Shown in pieces: positions 10,613-21,239 of a stretch of DNA of 64,000 bases. The first letter of the stretch is position 1. The number at the start of each line of letters is the position of its first letter. The notes below the pieces were generated by a model. The model saw only the letters and a list, made by a program, of their open reading frames with translations, made no database searches and was not told the origin of the DNA. The position numbers and the translations under genes were made by a program. The DNA lies in assembly GCA_034401795.1 (NCBI GenBank), contig CM067370.1:57891295-57955294 (forward strand), read 5' to 3'. Source of the stretch: Chaetoderma sp. LZ-2023a (Eukaryota; Mollusca; Caudofoveata; Chaetodermatida; Chaetodermatidae).

Positions 10613-12080
10613 CAGCCATCTTTCCTGTTAGCGTTTGTCCATCTTCTTCAAGAGTAATCTTCTCTCCCCCGACACCCTCATCATTCAGTGCTTTAGTCAG
10701 TCTCCATAGCTTTGTGGTGTATCTCTCTAAATTAAACCCTGCCGTCTTTTCCATCCAGCTTCTTCTTTTGGCCTCCAGCTTGGTCTTTAGATACCTGGCT
10801 TTAGTTTGTTGTAGCGTGAAGTGGTTTTCATGACAGGGATTACCCTCTGCATCTTCTCTGGCCTTGTCTAGTTTATCATGTGCTGCTTGCAGTTCTGTTG
10901 TCCAGTAGAGGCGATAGTTTTTCCTGAACCCTCGAGGAATCGCTTCGTTGGCAGCCTTGAGGATACTTGAATTAAACTCCTTGACCACATTGTTGATGTT
11001 TCTCCCTTCTACTGCTATATTTTGGGTAAGCTCACTGGAACGAATGCCGAACAGATTCCAATTTGCCTTTTTGTAGTTCCACCTTGGATGTTGAGGTGTA
11101 CTTGTCGAAATACTTCCAGAAAGAGAGAGGAGGACTGGGTGGTGGTCGCTTCCTCCTAACTGCGATCCGACCACTCTACTGAGGTTTCTGCGAATGTCTT
11201 CTGTACAAAATGCCAAGTCCGGCGTTGTTGTCGAGTGCCACCAGCGCGAGTAGAAGGTAGGCTGATCTGTGGGATCGTTGACTAGTAAAAGGTGCTTTTC
11301 ATCTTGCCATGCTTCAATGTCTTCTCCTCGTTTATCAAGTGTTCTGTATCCCCAGCTCTGGGACTGGCTATTAAAGTCTCCCGCAATGAGGAAGTGGCAG
11401 TCCGGGACCTGGATTGTGTCAAGTGAGAGATTCTTGTCATTAGGGCAGTAATAATTGACAATGTCAATCACAGAGTTGCTGGTTGTTACCTTGATCTTGA
11501 TATATTCTGCCTCTTCCATAAAGGTTTTGGTCTGGCTGGCGTTCACGCTGTTTCGGACCAAGGTGATCATCCCACCTTTCTTTCTTCCTCTTCGATCACA
11601 CAGGAAAATCTGGTAGCCTCTGATCTTAAATGGTTTACCGTCTTGCAGGTGTGTCTCTTGGATGCAGCAGATATCAATGTTGTTTTCGTACAGGAACTGT
11701 TCGAGCTCTGATTTCTTGTTGGTAACCCCTTCTGCATTCCAGTGCATGATGTTGATACTAGGGTTCTCTTTGGGGTTGGTCTTCTCTTTCGGTTGGCCAG
11801 TAGCTCTCCATCCTCGTCCCCTGGCTCCACAAGACGAGTTGATGGGACCTCCAGTAGCTGAGGGTGGGCTCCTTCGAGGCGTGGAGCCCGGCGCTGCATC
11901 TGCCTGGCGGATCCTCACAGGGCGAGCACCATTTCGTTTGATTCGATCTCCAAGTGTCATTTCATTAGCGTTGTGCATAATGCTCTGGTTAGCCCCTCCA
12001 AATGTCTGGATTGACACCCAGTGGGTTACACCCCTGCGCCACGTTGAGGCCGAGCATATAGTCTTAAACAGGGGCTTCAT
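10536..12080 (-). pseudogene. LINE A endonuclease (APE type)
   Basis: The frame holds an APE-type endonuclease from about residue 108: MHWNAEGV, then IQETHL (metal-binding Glu), GDFNSQSQSWGY (catalytic Asp/Asn), PDLAFC and SDHHPVLLSL (Asp/His). It would nick target DNA to prime reverse transcription. After the endonuclease comes a basic, helical linker. The last 25 residues are out of frame; the true continuation (DAFAKAYAKESN) switches frame near 10612 into the RT. Confidence 0.85.
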
Positions 12081-12298
12081 CCAATATCCTGTCTTGTTCT
12101 GACTTCTTCACGCCATGTTTCGCCTTCAAGTGATACCTCAGATACTCCATTCTTGCGAATGCTCTCATGTAAGTACTGCAGGTCCATGGTCTGGACGATT
12201 CGTGTTTAGCACGGTGATGCCTATTGTGGCTCGCTAGTTTTATAGTAGCGGTAACAAATACTGCACTGAAACTGATTTTGTACTTGAGCATTAGCCAT
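12064..12298 (-). pseudogene. LINE A N-terminal zinc-finger region
   Basis: Starting at the ATG at 12298 the frame reads a first finger with FQCSICYRYYKTS. After a frameshift it continues with HHRAKH, completing the C2H2 ligands. A second finger follows (RPWTC...HLKAKH), in which one expected Cys is Tyr. Nucleic-acid-binding fingers ahead of the endonuclease are known in several LINE groups. The frameshift and the lost ligand show decay. Confidence 0.65.
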
Positions 12299-12649
12299 CT
12301 TGCTGTGGACTGCTACCTCAGTTATTTAAACTGCCTGAATCAATATATGTTGATTATTAGTTGAACCGTTTCCAGGCTATGTCTTGGAAGCTCGTGTATG
12401 GAAGTTGTTGCTTGTTGGTCATTATGACGTCAAATAGGTGTGTCATGAATTCATGAATGAGTGATGACGTAATAGTAATTAAAGATGGCGATGTTGGTCA
12501 TCTGTGACGCCATAATGGTGGGTTTAGGGATTCATGAATGGGTGATGTCAGTCACCATAAAAATGAAGATGGATTGTCTCATTGATAAGAAATAATAAAA
12601 ACGTAGGTGGGAGACCATTTATGACAATCTCATCCCACTTCATTTATCC

Positions 12650-12930
12650 TATCCAGTGGCTTTCTTTGACCTTTCTCCAGATCGTGGAAGTGTCATCATG
12701 CGGGTCCGAAGAGAGGACTTGGATGAAGCGGAACTTGATGTCACTTATAGTGGTTTTCTGATGTGAAGTGCCTTGAGACTGGTGTGTCATATCTAATGTG
12801 TTTTTGGAAATTTATGATCGGACATAAGTGTTCTTGTATCCTTATCTTAAAGGTGCCTTTTGTTTCTCCCACATGTTTTTTGCACCTTTTACAGTTTATG
12901 ACATAGATGACATTTCGCGTGGCACAGTTA
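12650..12930 (-). pseudogene. Penelope GIY-YIG endonuclease region
   Basis: The frame reads CATRNVIYVINCKRCKKH-VGET, the start of a GIY-YIG domain with its Cys ligands. The Tyr normally before VGET is missing. Downstream, in shifted frames, are EHL, TPVSRHF and SENH, which match the later part of the domain. It would nick target DNA; here it is broken. Confidence 0.7.
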
Positions 12931-13312
12931 TCGGCTATTTTTGCCCTGTATGTGAGGTGTGCTTTTGAACCATTTGCTCTGATCCATTACTTTGCAAAAA
13001 TCATGTGCCCATTGGGCACGGTTTAAAGGTATTTCTGTATCTTGGTCTTGTCTCTGTGGGTTGTTGAGGCGGCCTCTTATTACTTCATCTCTGATTGTGG
13101 GATTTTCTAAAACCGAGGTTTGTCTGGGAAGGCTTATCTACATCTATCGCTGCTTTTTAAAATGTGCCAGTTCTTCTCTTTTTAGTACGAAAGCTTTTTC
13201 TTGTGCTTTTAACAACAGTGAGTGGGTAACCTCTGGCCTCATAATAGGTTATCAATTCTGTGCTGTGTTTCATATATTCAGAATCCAGTGTGCAGATTCT
13301 GCGAAGCCCTAA

Positions 13313-14870
13313 TCATTGTCCATATGGACATGCATTTTTGCATGAGTTTGGATGGGCTGATGTATAATGGAGGCACCTGTGAGTGTCTGTTGGCTTGGTG
13401 TATAGGGATAGTAGAAGGCGATCGTTTTCTCCTTTGGAGATTATTGTGTCTAGGAATGTGACATCTGTATGTGAGTGTTCTGTGAATTTAATGGTTGGGT
13501 GAGCTAAGATCATGTATGTGACGAACTCTAGGAAGGCTCTCACCCGTCTCCCAGATCATGAAGATGTCTTCTATATATCTTAAGTAGAGGGATGGTTGAT
13601 GGGGTGCGTTCTCTAGGAGTCTTGTTTCTAGATCACTCATGAAAATCATGCATACATGTAGGTGCATGCTGCTTTGCTGTCCATTACGGTTCCTCCTACT
13701 TGTAAAGTGTTTGCCGTAGAATTCAAAGTTGTTGAGGTCTAGGACTAGTTTATGGAGATTGAGGAGTCCTCTAACAGACAGTGGGCCGGGGGGGGGGGGG
13801 AGTCCACGTTTTTTCATGAATCTCGCTGTGGCTCGTAGGCCCTCGTTGTTTGGCATACAAGTGTATAGACTGCTGACATCCATTATACATAAGTGTGTTT
13901 GCATTGATTTTGCCATTTCTTCGACTTTCTTGATGAATTCAGTGGTGTCCTTAACGTAAGACTATATTTCATTAACGTGAAGTTTGAGGTGTTCATCATG
14001 CTTATCAATTCTGTGCGACCCATATTGCCACTGATGATGGGTCTGCCTATTGCCACCGATGATGGGTCTGCCTATTGCCACTGATGATGAGTCTGCCTAT
14101 TGCCACTGATGATGGGTCTGCCTATTGCCACTGATGATGGGTCTGCCTATTGCCACTGATGATGGGTCTGCCTATTGCCACTGATGATGGGTCTGCCTAT
14201 TGCCACTGATGATGGGTCTGCCTATTGCCACTGATGATGGGTCTGCCTATTGCCACTGATGATGGGTCTGGCTAGGACTAGTCCATATGTTTTCAGTTTA
14301 TGGATCTTAGGGAGGAGATAGAAATGAGCTGTTTTTGGTGAACTCAGAAGTAGGCCTTTTGCTATTTCTCTATCTATCTCTTCATCTCTGAATAACTGGT
14401 ATATTCATTTTTTAATTAGGTCAATATGGATTGAGGTTCTGTCCTCGGGGATCTCTAAATAGAAGCTTCTGTCTGATAGTTGCCTATGTGCTTCTGCTAT
14501 ATAATCAGATGTGTTTTGTACAGCCGCTGCTTGACCTTTGTCTGCTCTTTTGATCACTACATCTCTGTCTTCAGAGAGGGCAGTAATTGCTTATCGTTTA
14601 GCTAAGGTGAAGTTGCCTGTAGTGTTCCTTTTGTGGATGTTTGGAAAATGCATATTTGATTGGTTTTATAAAGCTGTCTAGTTGGACATCTGCCCCTAGT
14701 GCATGGGGTAATGTCTTTCTAGGCAGGAACTTCTTATTGAGAAATTTGTCTTCTGGGTTGAAGAAACTGGTGTATGTGTTGCCGGGGTCCCTGATGTATT
14801 TTGGTTCAGGATGGTGGGGTGCAATGGGTATGGATTTGGGGAGAAAAGGAGAGTTAAGCATAACCTTCAA
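13313..14870 (-). pseudogene. Penelope-type reverse transcriptase
   Basis: Fragments at 14598-14870 (N-terminal domain), 13488-13916 (palm) and 13313-13543 (thumb, with TFLDTIIS and LYTKPTDTHRCLHYTSAHP). The catalytic box reads YIED where functional Penelope RTs have YIDD, so the first Asp is Glu. The fingers/palm junction at 14024-14270 is replaced by ten copies of a 25-bp repeat, which breaks the frame. Confidence 0.85.
14024..14270. repeat. 25-bp minisatellite, ten copies
   Basis: Ten near-identical 25-bp units (core CTGATGATGGGTCTGCC), with one or two single-base variants. The unit is the reverse complement of DNA encoding the conserved GRPIISGN segment of the Penelope RT, so the array arose by tandem expansion inside that gene. 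The period is not a multiple of three. There are no unique spacers. Confidence 0.95.
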
Positions 14871-15126
14871 AAAATGTGGATGTGATCCTGAAATTGAGGA
14901 AGAACAGAGATCAAAAACATTAATCTATACAGTTCAAACAGCCGTAATTTTCCTACTAGATGAACTCTTTAACATAGTACCAAAAAACTTGGTAAATTTG
15001 AAAAACCTCATATCAAGACTTTATTTCAGACTGTCACTGTCTCATTCTCATCTCCATCGTAATTTCTCCACATCACCATTATAAAATTTGATAACACTAT
15101 TTCACAAAATGTTCACCATAATATCA

Positions 15127-16879
15127 ACAAGAGGCCCAAGGGGCCTGTATCGCTCACCTGGGCCATAGGCTTTTCAACTAGAAAAGCCATTAACAATAAG
15201 TAGAACTCAAATGAGTTGAGCAGACTTGTAACAAGAAAACAGAGGCCATGTTTCTTTATGTATCAACTTCTCTTGAACAAACATTAATGGCCCTTAGTCA
15301 TCAATATCATATCTCCCAAATTTCAGCCCAATCCGTTTAGTGGCTCTGGAGACACAGTCGCTTTCATGAAAACCAGGCCATCCAAGACGGCCCCAACCAT
15401 TTGGCCAATCAAGTTCCCTTGAACAAACTTGGTTCAGCTCTTGCCCTAGATTGTATTTCATGAGCTTTGCATCAATCCCCCAGACGGTTTCGGAGATTTT
15501 TAGACGCTACTAAAAATCAGCCAAACTCCAAAATGGCTGCCGGCCCAATTGGCTTCATTTGAACAAACTTGAATCTCTATGCCCTAAGGATGCTTCCTGC
15601 CAAATATAACTGAAATCGGCCCAGCAGTTTTCGAGAAGACATTTTAAATTTCCCATTGCTTTAGCATGGGAGCTTTTGGCGGGAAACAATCCAAAATGGC
15701 CGCCAAACCGTTCATCCTAGTTTCAAAAATTGCAAATTTGAGTTCAGAATACCCAAAAACACATAAAACCAATTTCGGCCTCATGATCCATCAAATAAAA
15801 AAATCTGATATGGCCGCCAAACACACTATGTTGATTGGCCCACGGTGGCCATGTTTTTTGATGGATCAACTTGCCTTGCACAAACTTTAATGGCCCTTAT
15901 TCCCTAATAATATCTGCCAAATTTTGGCCCGATCCCTTCAGCGGTTCTGGAGAAGTTGTTTTCGCTACAACTAGGTCAACCAAGATACAGCTGCTGAGCC
16001 ATTTGACCAATCACGTTCCCTTGAATAAACTTGGTTAGCTCTTGCCCTAGATCGTATTTCATGAGGTTTGCATCAATCCCTCAAGCGGTTTCGGAGATTT
16101 GTAGACATTTCTAAAAATCGTCCAAAATCCAAGCAGGCCGCCAGCCCAATTGGCCGATCAGCTTCGTTTGAACAAAATTGAATCTCTATGCCCTAAGGAT
16201 GCTTCCTGCCAAATATAATTGAAATCGGCCCAGTAATTCTCGAGAAAACATTGCTTTAGTATGGGAACTTTTGGTGGGAAAATGATCCAAGATGGCCGCC
16301 AAACCGTTTATCCGACAGTTTCAAAATTGCAAATTTGAGATCAGAATACGCCAAAACACATACAAAACCATTTCCAATATGGCTGCCAGACAAGTTATAT
16401 TTTGATTGGCCCACGGCGGCCATTTTTTTTGACAGATCAACTTCTCTTGAACAAACTTTAATGGCCCTTAGTCCCTCGTCATATCTGCCAAAGTACGGCC
16501 CGATCCCTTCAGCGGTTCTGCAGGCCGTTTTCGCTTAAACTAGGTCAACCAAGATGGGCACCGAACCATTTGACCAATCAAGTTCCCTTGAACAAACTTG
16601 GTTCAGCTCTTGCCCTAGATCATATTTCAAGAGATTTGCATCAATCCCCTCAAGTGGTTTCGGAGATTTTTAAAGACATTTCTAAAAATCGGCCAAAATC
16701 CAAGATGGCCTAAGGATGCTTCCTGCCAAATATAATTGAAATCAGCCCAGCGATTCTTGAGAAGTTGATTAAAGAAAAAGTTGACGGATGGATGGATGGA
16801 CGGACAATGGATGGAAGGACACATGACGGATGGTCGCCACGACATAAGCTCACTTGGCCTTTCAGGACAGGTGAGCTAA
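15127..16879 (+). mobile_element. Repeat-core element family 1, copy 2
   Basis: The left end has CAAGAGGCCCAAGGGGCCTG and GCTCACCTGG. The right end has GGTCGCCACGACATAAGCTC and CAGGTGAGCTAA after a GGAT/GGAC tetranucleotide run. The core is about three diverged units of roughly 0.57-0.60 kb; each begins near CTTGAACAAACTTTAATGGC and carries several CAAGATGGC-like motifs. No coding capacity. The left GCTCACCTGG is the reverse complement of the right CCAGGTGAGC. Confidence 0.85.
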
Positions 16880-16883
16880 CAAT

Positions 16884-17135
16884 CACTAATGACCCTTAGT
16901 CTCTGATCATAGCCCAAATTTTCGCCTGATCCGTTCAGTGATTCTGGAGAAGTCGTTTCGCGAAAACTAGGTCATCCAATAGGGCATTTGGCCAGTCAAG
17001 TTCCCTTAAATACACTTGCTTCAGCTGTTTCCCTAGATAATGTTTCATGAGTTTTGAATCTATTCCCCAAGCGGTTTCGGAGATTTTTAAAGACATAAAA
17101 AAATCAGCCAAAATCTAAGATGGCCCCGGACCAAA
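16884..17135 (+). repeat. Orphan core unit of family 1
   Basis: Directly after the right hairpin of the preceding element, another partial core unit appears (GACCCTTAGTC ... TCTAAGATGGCCCCGG) without its own end. It suggests an older copy into which the neighbour inserted, or a tandem insertion that lost its tail. Confidence 0.6.
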
Positions 17136-17713
17136 TTGTCACCGCTCAAAATGAACACAACAATTTAATCATCAGTGCTCATACTTCCCTAATCATGTAC
17201 ATATTGGCGGAGGGTGTGTGTGTGTGTGGGGGGGGGGGGGTGTGTGTGAAAAAACAACAGATGTTTGAAATGTAGTAAATATCATAGCTTGTCTTATTTG
17301 ATGTAAAATTATAAGCTCAGCTGGCTCTCTTCATCTCTGTTCATACCATAAAGCTGTTGAGTATTCTGAAACTAACTGGACAGGCAGCTGTTGCATTAGA
17401 CAGCATCAATATCCAGTCAGATTGATTTTGAAGTATTCAATGTAGAACATTTCTTAAATCTTATATTTAATATACCTCTAATCTCTACGAGGAGTGAGCA
17501 AAAGAGCTCTTTTAATCAACTGGTATTTTCTTGTTCTTTATAAGGATAGTATTTTATGCAGATGCTACTATGCATGATTTGTCAATACAGTCAAAGGACG
17601 AAAAGGCAGCACCAACAGGACATTGTATTCTAGTTTTTACGATCCACAATTATACAAAAATAAGATAGTATTATTACTCTCACCACGAAAGGTGAAGAGG
17701 CTATTGCATTCTA

Positions 17714-17760
17714 GTGCGTGCGTGCGTGCGTGCGTGCGTGCATGCGTGCGTGCATGCGTG
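17714..17760 (+). repeat. (GTGC)n microsatellite
   Basis: About twelve GTGC-type tetranucleotides, two of them changed to GCAT. Confidence 0.95.
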
Positions 17761-18200
17761 TCTCTCTGTATGTATGTATCTGTCCATAGTTGATCCGCTT
17801 TTGCTCAAAGTTTAACACATGAAACATTGTTGCCATAAACTAGGGATCTGGATCAGATAAAATTCTGGATCTATGGATATCTTGGAAACTGCCAATCCAA
17901 AACGGCTCAAATTTAAAAAAAGAAATGTTGGCAGAAACAGGAGGAGGCTCTGAATTTGCTCGTACTACATAGTCTATACTCCTACATGGCTATGTATGAA
18001 TGACTAGCAGCAATGATATTTATATGCTTACAATTGTCTATATCTGCATGACTAGCAGAAATATTTATTTTTCGGATAACAACAGCCATACACCAAGGAT
18101 AATCATGCCAAACAGGGACAGTAAGAACACAATCATCTGTAAAAAACAAGGAATTTAGATGCTCAAGTATTACAAACATTAAAAAAGGTCTTATTATATT

Positions 18201-18239
<39 letters not shown>
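18201..18239. repeat. (TA)n microsatellite
   Basis: About eighteen TA dinucleotides with one interruption near the left end. Confidence 0.95.
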
Positions 18240-18246
<7 letters not shown>

Positions 18247-18827
18247 CACTTATCTAACAAATAATACATAAAAGCATATGATGTTATTGTATAAAGCTAC
18301 ATAAAATATTACAATGATGTATACATAAGTATCACAGATCAATAAAGCGAGGCCTTATATAGCGAGGCAGCAGAATCGCTGCTAAATTTATCCCTATATC
18401 AAAACAGAGATTCAGCGATAGGTAGCACTACAAAGGGTACCAGAACACAATATTCTTTTAACATTGAGCGGCTCATGACATGTGTCACTCACAGCATCAC
18501 ACATTCAGCCTAAGATGCACACATACGACAGATCAGTCAAGTGTAGGTAGAATTTTAAAATTAAAGCCAGGCATGATTTTTCCTATTAGTTTAAAATAGA
18601 ACAATATCACATATTTGCTGACCATAGGTGAGTTGAAATTACAACCCAATCACAAATTTACTTTGATGGTCACAGAACTGTCAAAAATAGGTAGCCAGCG
18701 ATGCAGCCATACTACGAGTTTCAGTATGAAATTATAGCTCACACATCATTGTCCTTGTCGCTCAATGAACCTGAAACATATCTAGCCACACGTACAACAG
18801 GTTTCACAGGCCAAGCCAAAATTTCCA

Positions 18828-20779
18828 ACACGAGGCCCAAGGGCCTGTATTGCTCACCTGGAATCATTGGCCACTGGCACAACCGAACAAAACGAGATGA
18901 CCACTGTAAAAATGTACCAATCTAATTTCTGTGAAGAACTTTTAGTTAGATTAAAATTGGCCAAGTATACTTTTTTATATGATTATACTCAGAAATTTTC
19001 AGAAAATTCAAGCTGCTAAATTTTGATTGATCCATGGCAAACATGTTTTTTTTATGTATGAACTTTCCATGGACAAACTTTCATGGCGCCTAATCAGCTT
19101 GATCTGTTTGGTGGTACTGGAGAAGTCATTTTCGTGAAAACTAGGATATCCAAGATGGCCATTTGGCCAATCAAGTTCCCTTGAACAAACATGGTTCAGC
19201 TGTTGCCCCAGATAATATTTCATGAGTTTCGAATCGATCCCCCAAGCAGTTTTGGAGATTTTTAAAGACGTTTCTAAAAATCGGTCAAAATCCAAGATGG
19301 CTGCTGGCCAAATTTGGTTGATCAGCTTCCTTTGAACAAAGTTGGATCTCTAAAAGCTAAGGATGCTTCCTGTCAAATATAACTGAAATCTGCCCTGTGG
19401 TTCTCGAAGACATCTTAAATTTCTCTACTATGGAAGATCTTGGCGGGGAGAAGATCCAAGATTGGCACCAAAACGTTTATCTGACAGTTTCGAAAGTGGA
19501 AATTTGAAATCAGCATACCCAAAAAAACTACATAATACCATAATAACGAAAAATTAGTTACCTCTCCTGGATGTAGAAATTGTTTGAGTGTAGCTTTCGT
19601 GACGATCTCGGTCACTTCTCTGAGATAGTTAGTTAGTGCTGAAGAAGTGACCGGGATGGTCACGAAAGCTACACTCAAACAATTTCTACATTCCGGAGGT
19701 AACTAATTTTTCCTTATTATGAATCATCCTGGGATCGGGACCAACTTTTTCGGAAATACATAATACCAATTTCTGCTTCAAAAAAATCAATCAAAACACA
19801 AAAATGGCCAATATGGCCGCCAAACACACTGCATCTTGATTGGTCCATGGCGGTCATATTTTATGACATACCAACTTCTGTTGAACACCCTTTAATGGCC
19901 CTTAGTCCCCAATATCCCCCAAATTGCAACCCGATGCGTTCAATGGTTCTGGAGAAGTAATTTTCGCAAAAACTAGGTCATCCTAGATGGCTGCCGAAGC
20001 ATTTGGCCAATCAAGTTCCCTTGAACACACTTGGTTAAGCTCTTGCCCTATATGATATTTAATGAGTTTTGAATCTATCACCCAAGCAGCTTCAGAGATT
20101 TTTAAAGATGTTTATAAAAATTGGCCAAAATTCATGATGGCCTCTTACCAAATTGGCCTTCCGTTGAAAAATTTTGATCCTTATGCCCAAAGGATGCTTC
20201 CTGGCAAATATAATTGATACCCAAAAACATATAAAACCAATTTCGGCCTCAAATAAAAAATCCAATATAGCCTACATTTTGATTGGCCCATGGTGGCCAT
20301 GGATTTTGATGGATTGACTTCCCTTGAACAAACTTTAATGGCCCTTAGTCACTAAATATATATCCCAAATTTCAGCCTGATCCCTTCCACAGTTCTAGAG
20401 GTCGTTTTCGCGGAAACTAGGTCATCCAAGATGGCCACCAAACCATTTGGTGAATCAAGTTCTCTTGAACAAACTTGGCATAGCTCTTGCCCTAAATGAT
20501 GTTGGATGAGTTTTGAATCGATTCCCCCAAGAGATTTCAGAGATTTTTAGACATTTCTATAAATCGGCCAAAACCCATGAAGGCCGCTGGCCAAATTGGC
20601 TGATTGGCTTCGTTTGAACAAACTTGAATCTATGTCCTAAGGATGCTTCCTTCCAAATATAATTGAAATCATCCCAGAGGTTTTTGAGCAGTCATTTAAA
20701 GAAAAAGTTGCCGGCCGCAGGACAGGCGGACGGTTGCCATGGCATAAGCACACTTGGCTATTATGGCTAGGTGAGCTAA
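18828..20779 (+). mobile_element. Repeat-core element family 1, copy 3
   Basis: The left end has CGAGGCCCAAGGGCCTG with GCTCACCTGG. The right end, more decayed, reads CACACTTGGC ... AGGTGAGCTAACAA after GGACAGGCGGACGG. The core has about three units of the 0.5-0.6 kb type with CAAGATGGC motifs. A foldback at 19541-19719 is inserted in the core. Confidence 0.8.
19541..19719. mobile_element. Foldback element inside copy 3
   Basis: Ends read TAATAACGAAAAATTAGTTA and, as reverse complement, TAATAAGGAAAAATTAGTTA. Arms of about 75-80 bases match almost perfectly, including TTGTTTGAGTGTAGCTTTCG, around a central loop near GATAGTTAGTTAG. The 11-bp sequence ACATAATACCA occurs just left (19530-19540) and again at 19758-19768, which may mark the insertion, although 38 extra bases lie between the right arm and the second copy. 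Confidence 0.75.
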
Positions 20780-20994
20780 CAATGGCAGTGCAGCATCTGG
20801 TTCCCAATTAGACCGTTGCACAGAATCCACTCTGGAAAACAGTGGGATAAAAGCTTGAATTAAAAACTAGTTCCAGATATGCTTATATAAGAACATGTAT
20901 CTCCCGGGCGACGCTGATATGACTGGTTATTACAGGCATTGGAAAATGAAAAAGGCAATTTATTAGAATGTATCGTCTCTTTAAGCCTTTTTAA

Positions 20995-21235
20995 CCCTTT
21001 AATGTCTAAATTTGTTCAAGAAAATCAAAATATTTCCTTATTGAATGTTCATTTGCAGAACAAGAGAAGAGCATTTTTTTAAATTTACCACTGGAATGGC
21101 TGGCTTGGTTACGGAGCCAGTCATTTCAGTGGTAAAATTTAAAAAAACACTTCTCTTGGCCTGCAAATGGACACTCCTCAAGACCACTGCAGAGGCTGGT
21201 TTGGGCCGGTTTCATCATGAAAGGGTTAAGGCATT
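20995..21235 (+). mobile_element. piggyBac-type MITE, family B copy 1
   Basis: A 241-bp element flanked by TTAA on both sides (20991-20994 and 21236-21239), with ends CCCTTTAATG and CATGAAAGGG. Its centre is a long foldback (about 21046-21172) whose arms of about 55 bases pair through CATTTGCAG, AAGAGAAG and TTTACCACTGGAATG. TTAA targets and CCC-type ends are typical of piggyBac. It is non-coding. Decayed relatives are at 48.2 and 56.7 kb. Confidence 0.78.
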
Positions 21236-21239
21236 GTTT

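Larger units (their letters stand above)
8103..12298 (-). mobile_element. I-group LINE with zinc fingers, EN, RT and RNase H (LINE A)
   Basis: In order on the minus strand: two N-terminal C2H2-type fingers, an APE-type endonuclease, RT, a linker, RNase H, and a C-terminal CPC...H...C knuckle. RT plus RNase H plus APE endonuclease is diagnostic of the I group (I, Nimb, Ingi and relatives). The 3' end is a short (AAG)n tail, read as CTTCTT on the plus strand near 8103. Two 5'-truncated copies with the same tail lie at 26.8 and 27.8 kb. The copy is nearly full length but broken by at least two frameshifts, one stop in the linker and a 2-base deletion after RNase H. No target-site duplication was found; the 5' end sits next to a Penelope-like element. 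Confidence 0.9.
12620..14880 (-). mobile_element. Penelope-like element (RT plus GIY-YIG)
   Basis: On the minus strand an N-terminal region (LDSFIKPIKYAFSKHP), the KRADKG motif, FYLLPKIHK, GRPIISGN, DVSSLYTCMPNNEG, LDLNNFEFYGKHF and LRYIEDIFMIW follow the order of Penelope-like RT. A GIY-YIG endonuclease region closes the 3' side. Penelope elements use this pair to integrate. Many frameshifts, a minisatellite inside the gene and a changed catalytic motif make this a dead copy. Exact termini are not visible. Confidence 0.85.
17136..18827. other. Gene-free stretch with microsatellites
   Basis: No gene is seen. It holds a GT/poly-G tract (about 17216-17248), a (GTGC)n tract and a (TA)n tract listed separately, and a decayed copy of the TTGAATATTTTGAAAC hairpin family at about 17350-17450. 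The rest looks unique and AT-rich. Confidence 0.5.

Noticed and set aside
14024..14270. CRISPR-like array (regular 25-bp repeats)
   Set aside because: Units are directly abutting with no unique spacers, the genome is eukaryotic, and the unit matches the surrounding Penelope RT codons. It is a minisatellite.
15666..16845. Short frames inside family 1 elements (also at 35.7-36.0 and 55.2-55.7 kb)
   Set aside because: They arise from repeat cores, recur out of frame between units and are not conserved as proteins.
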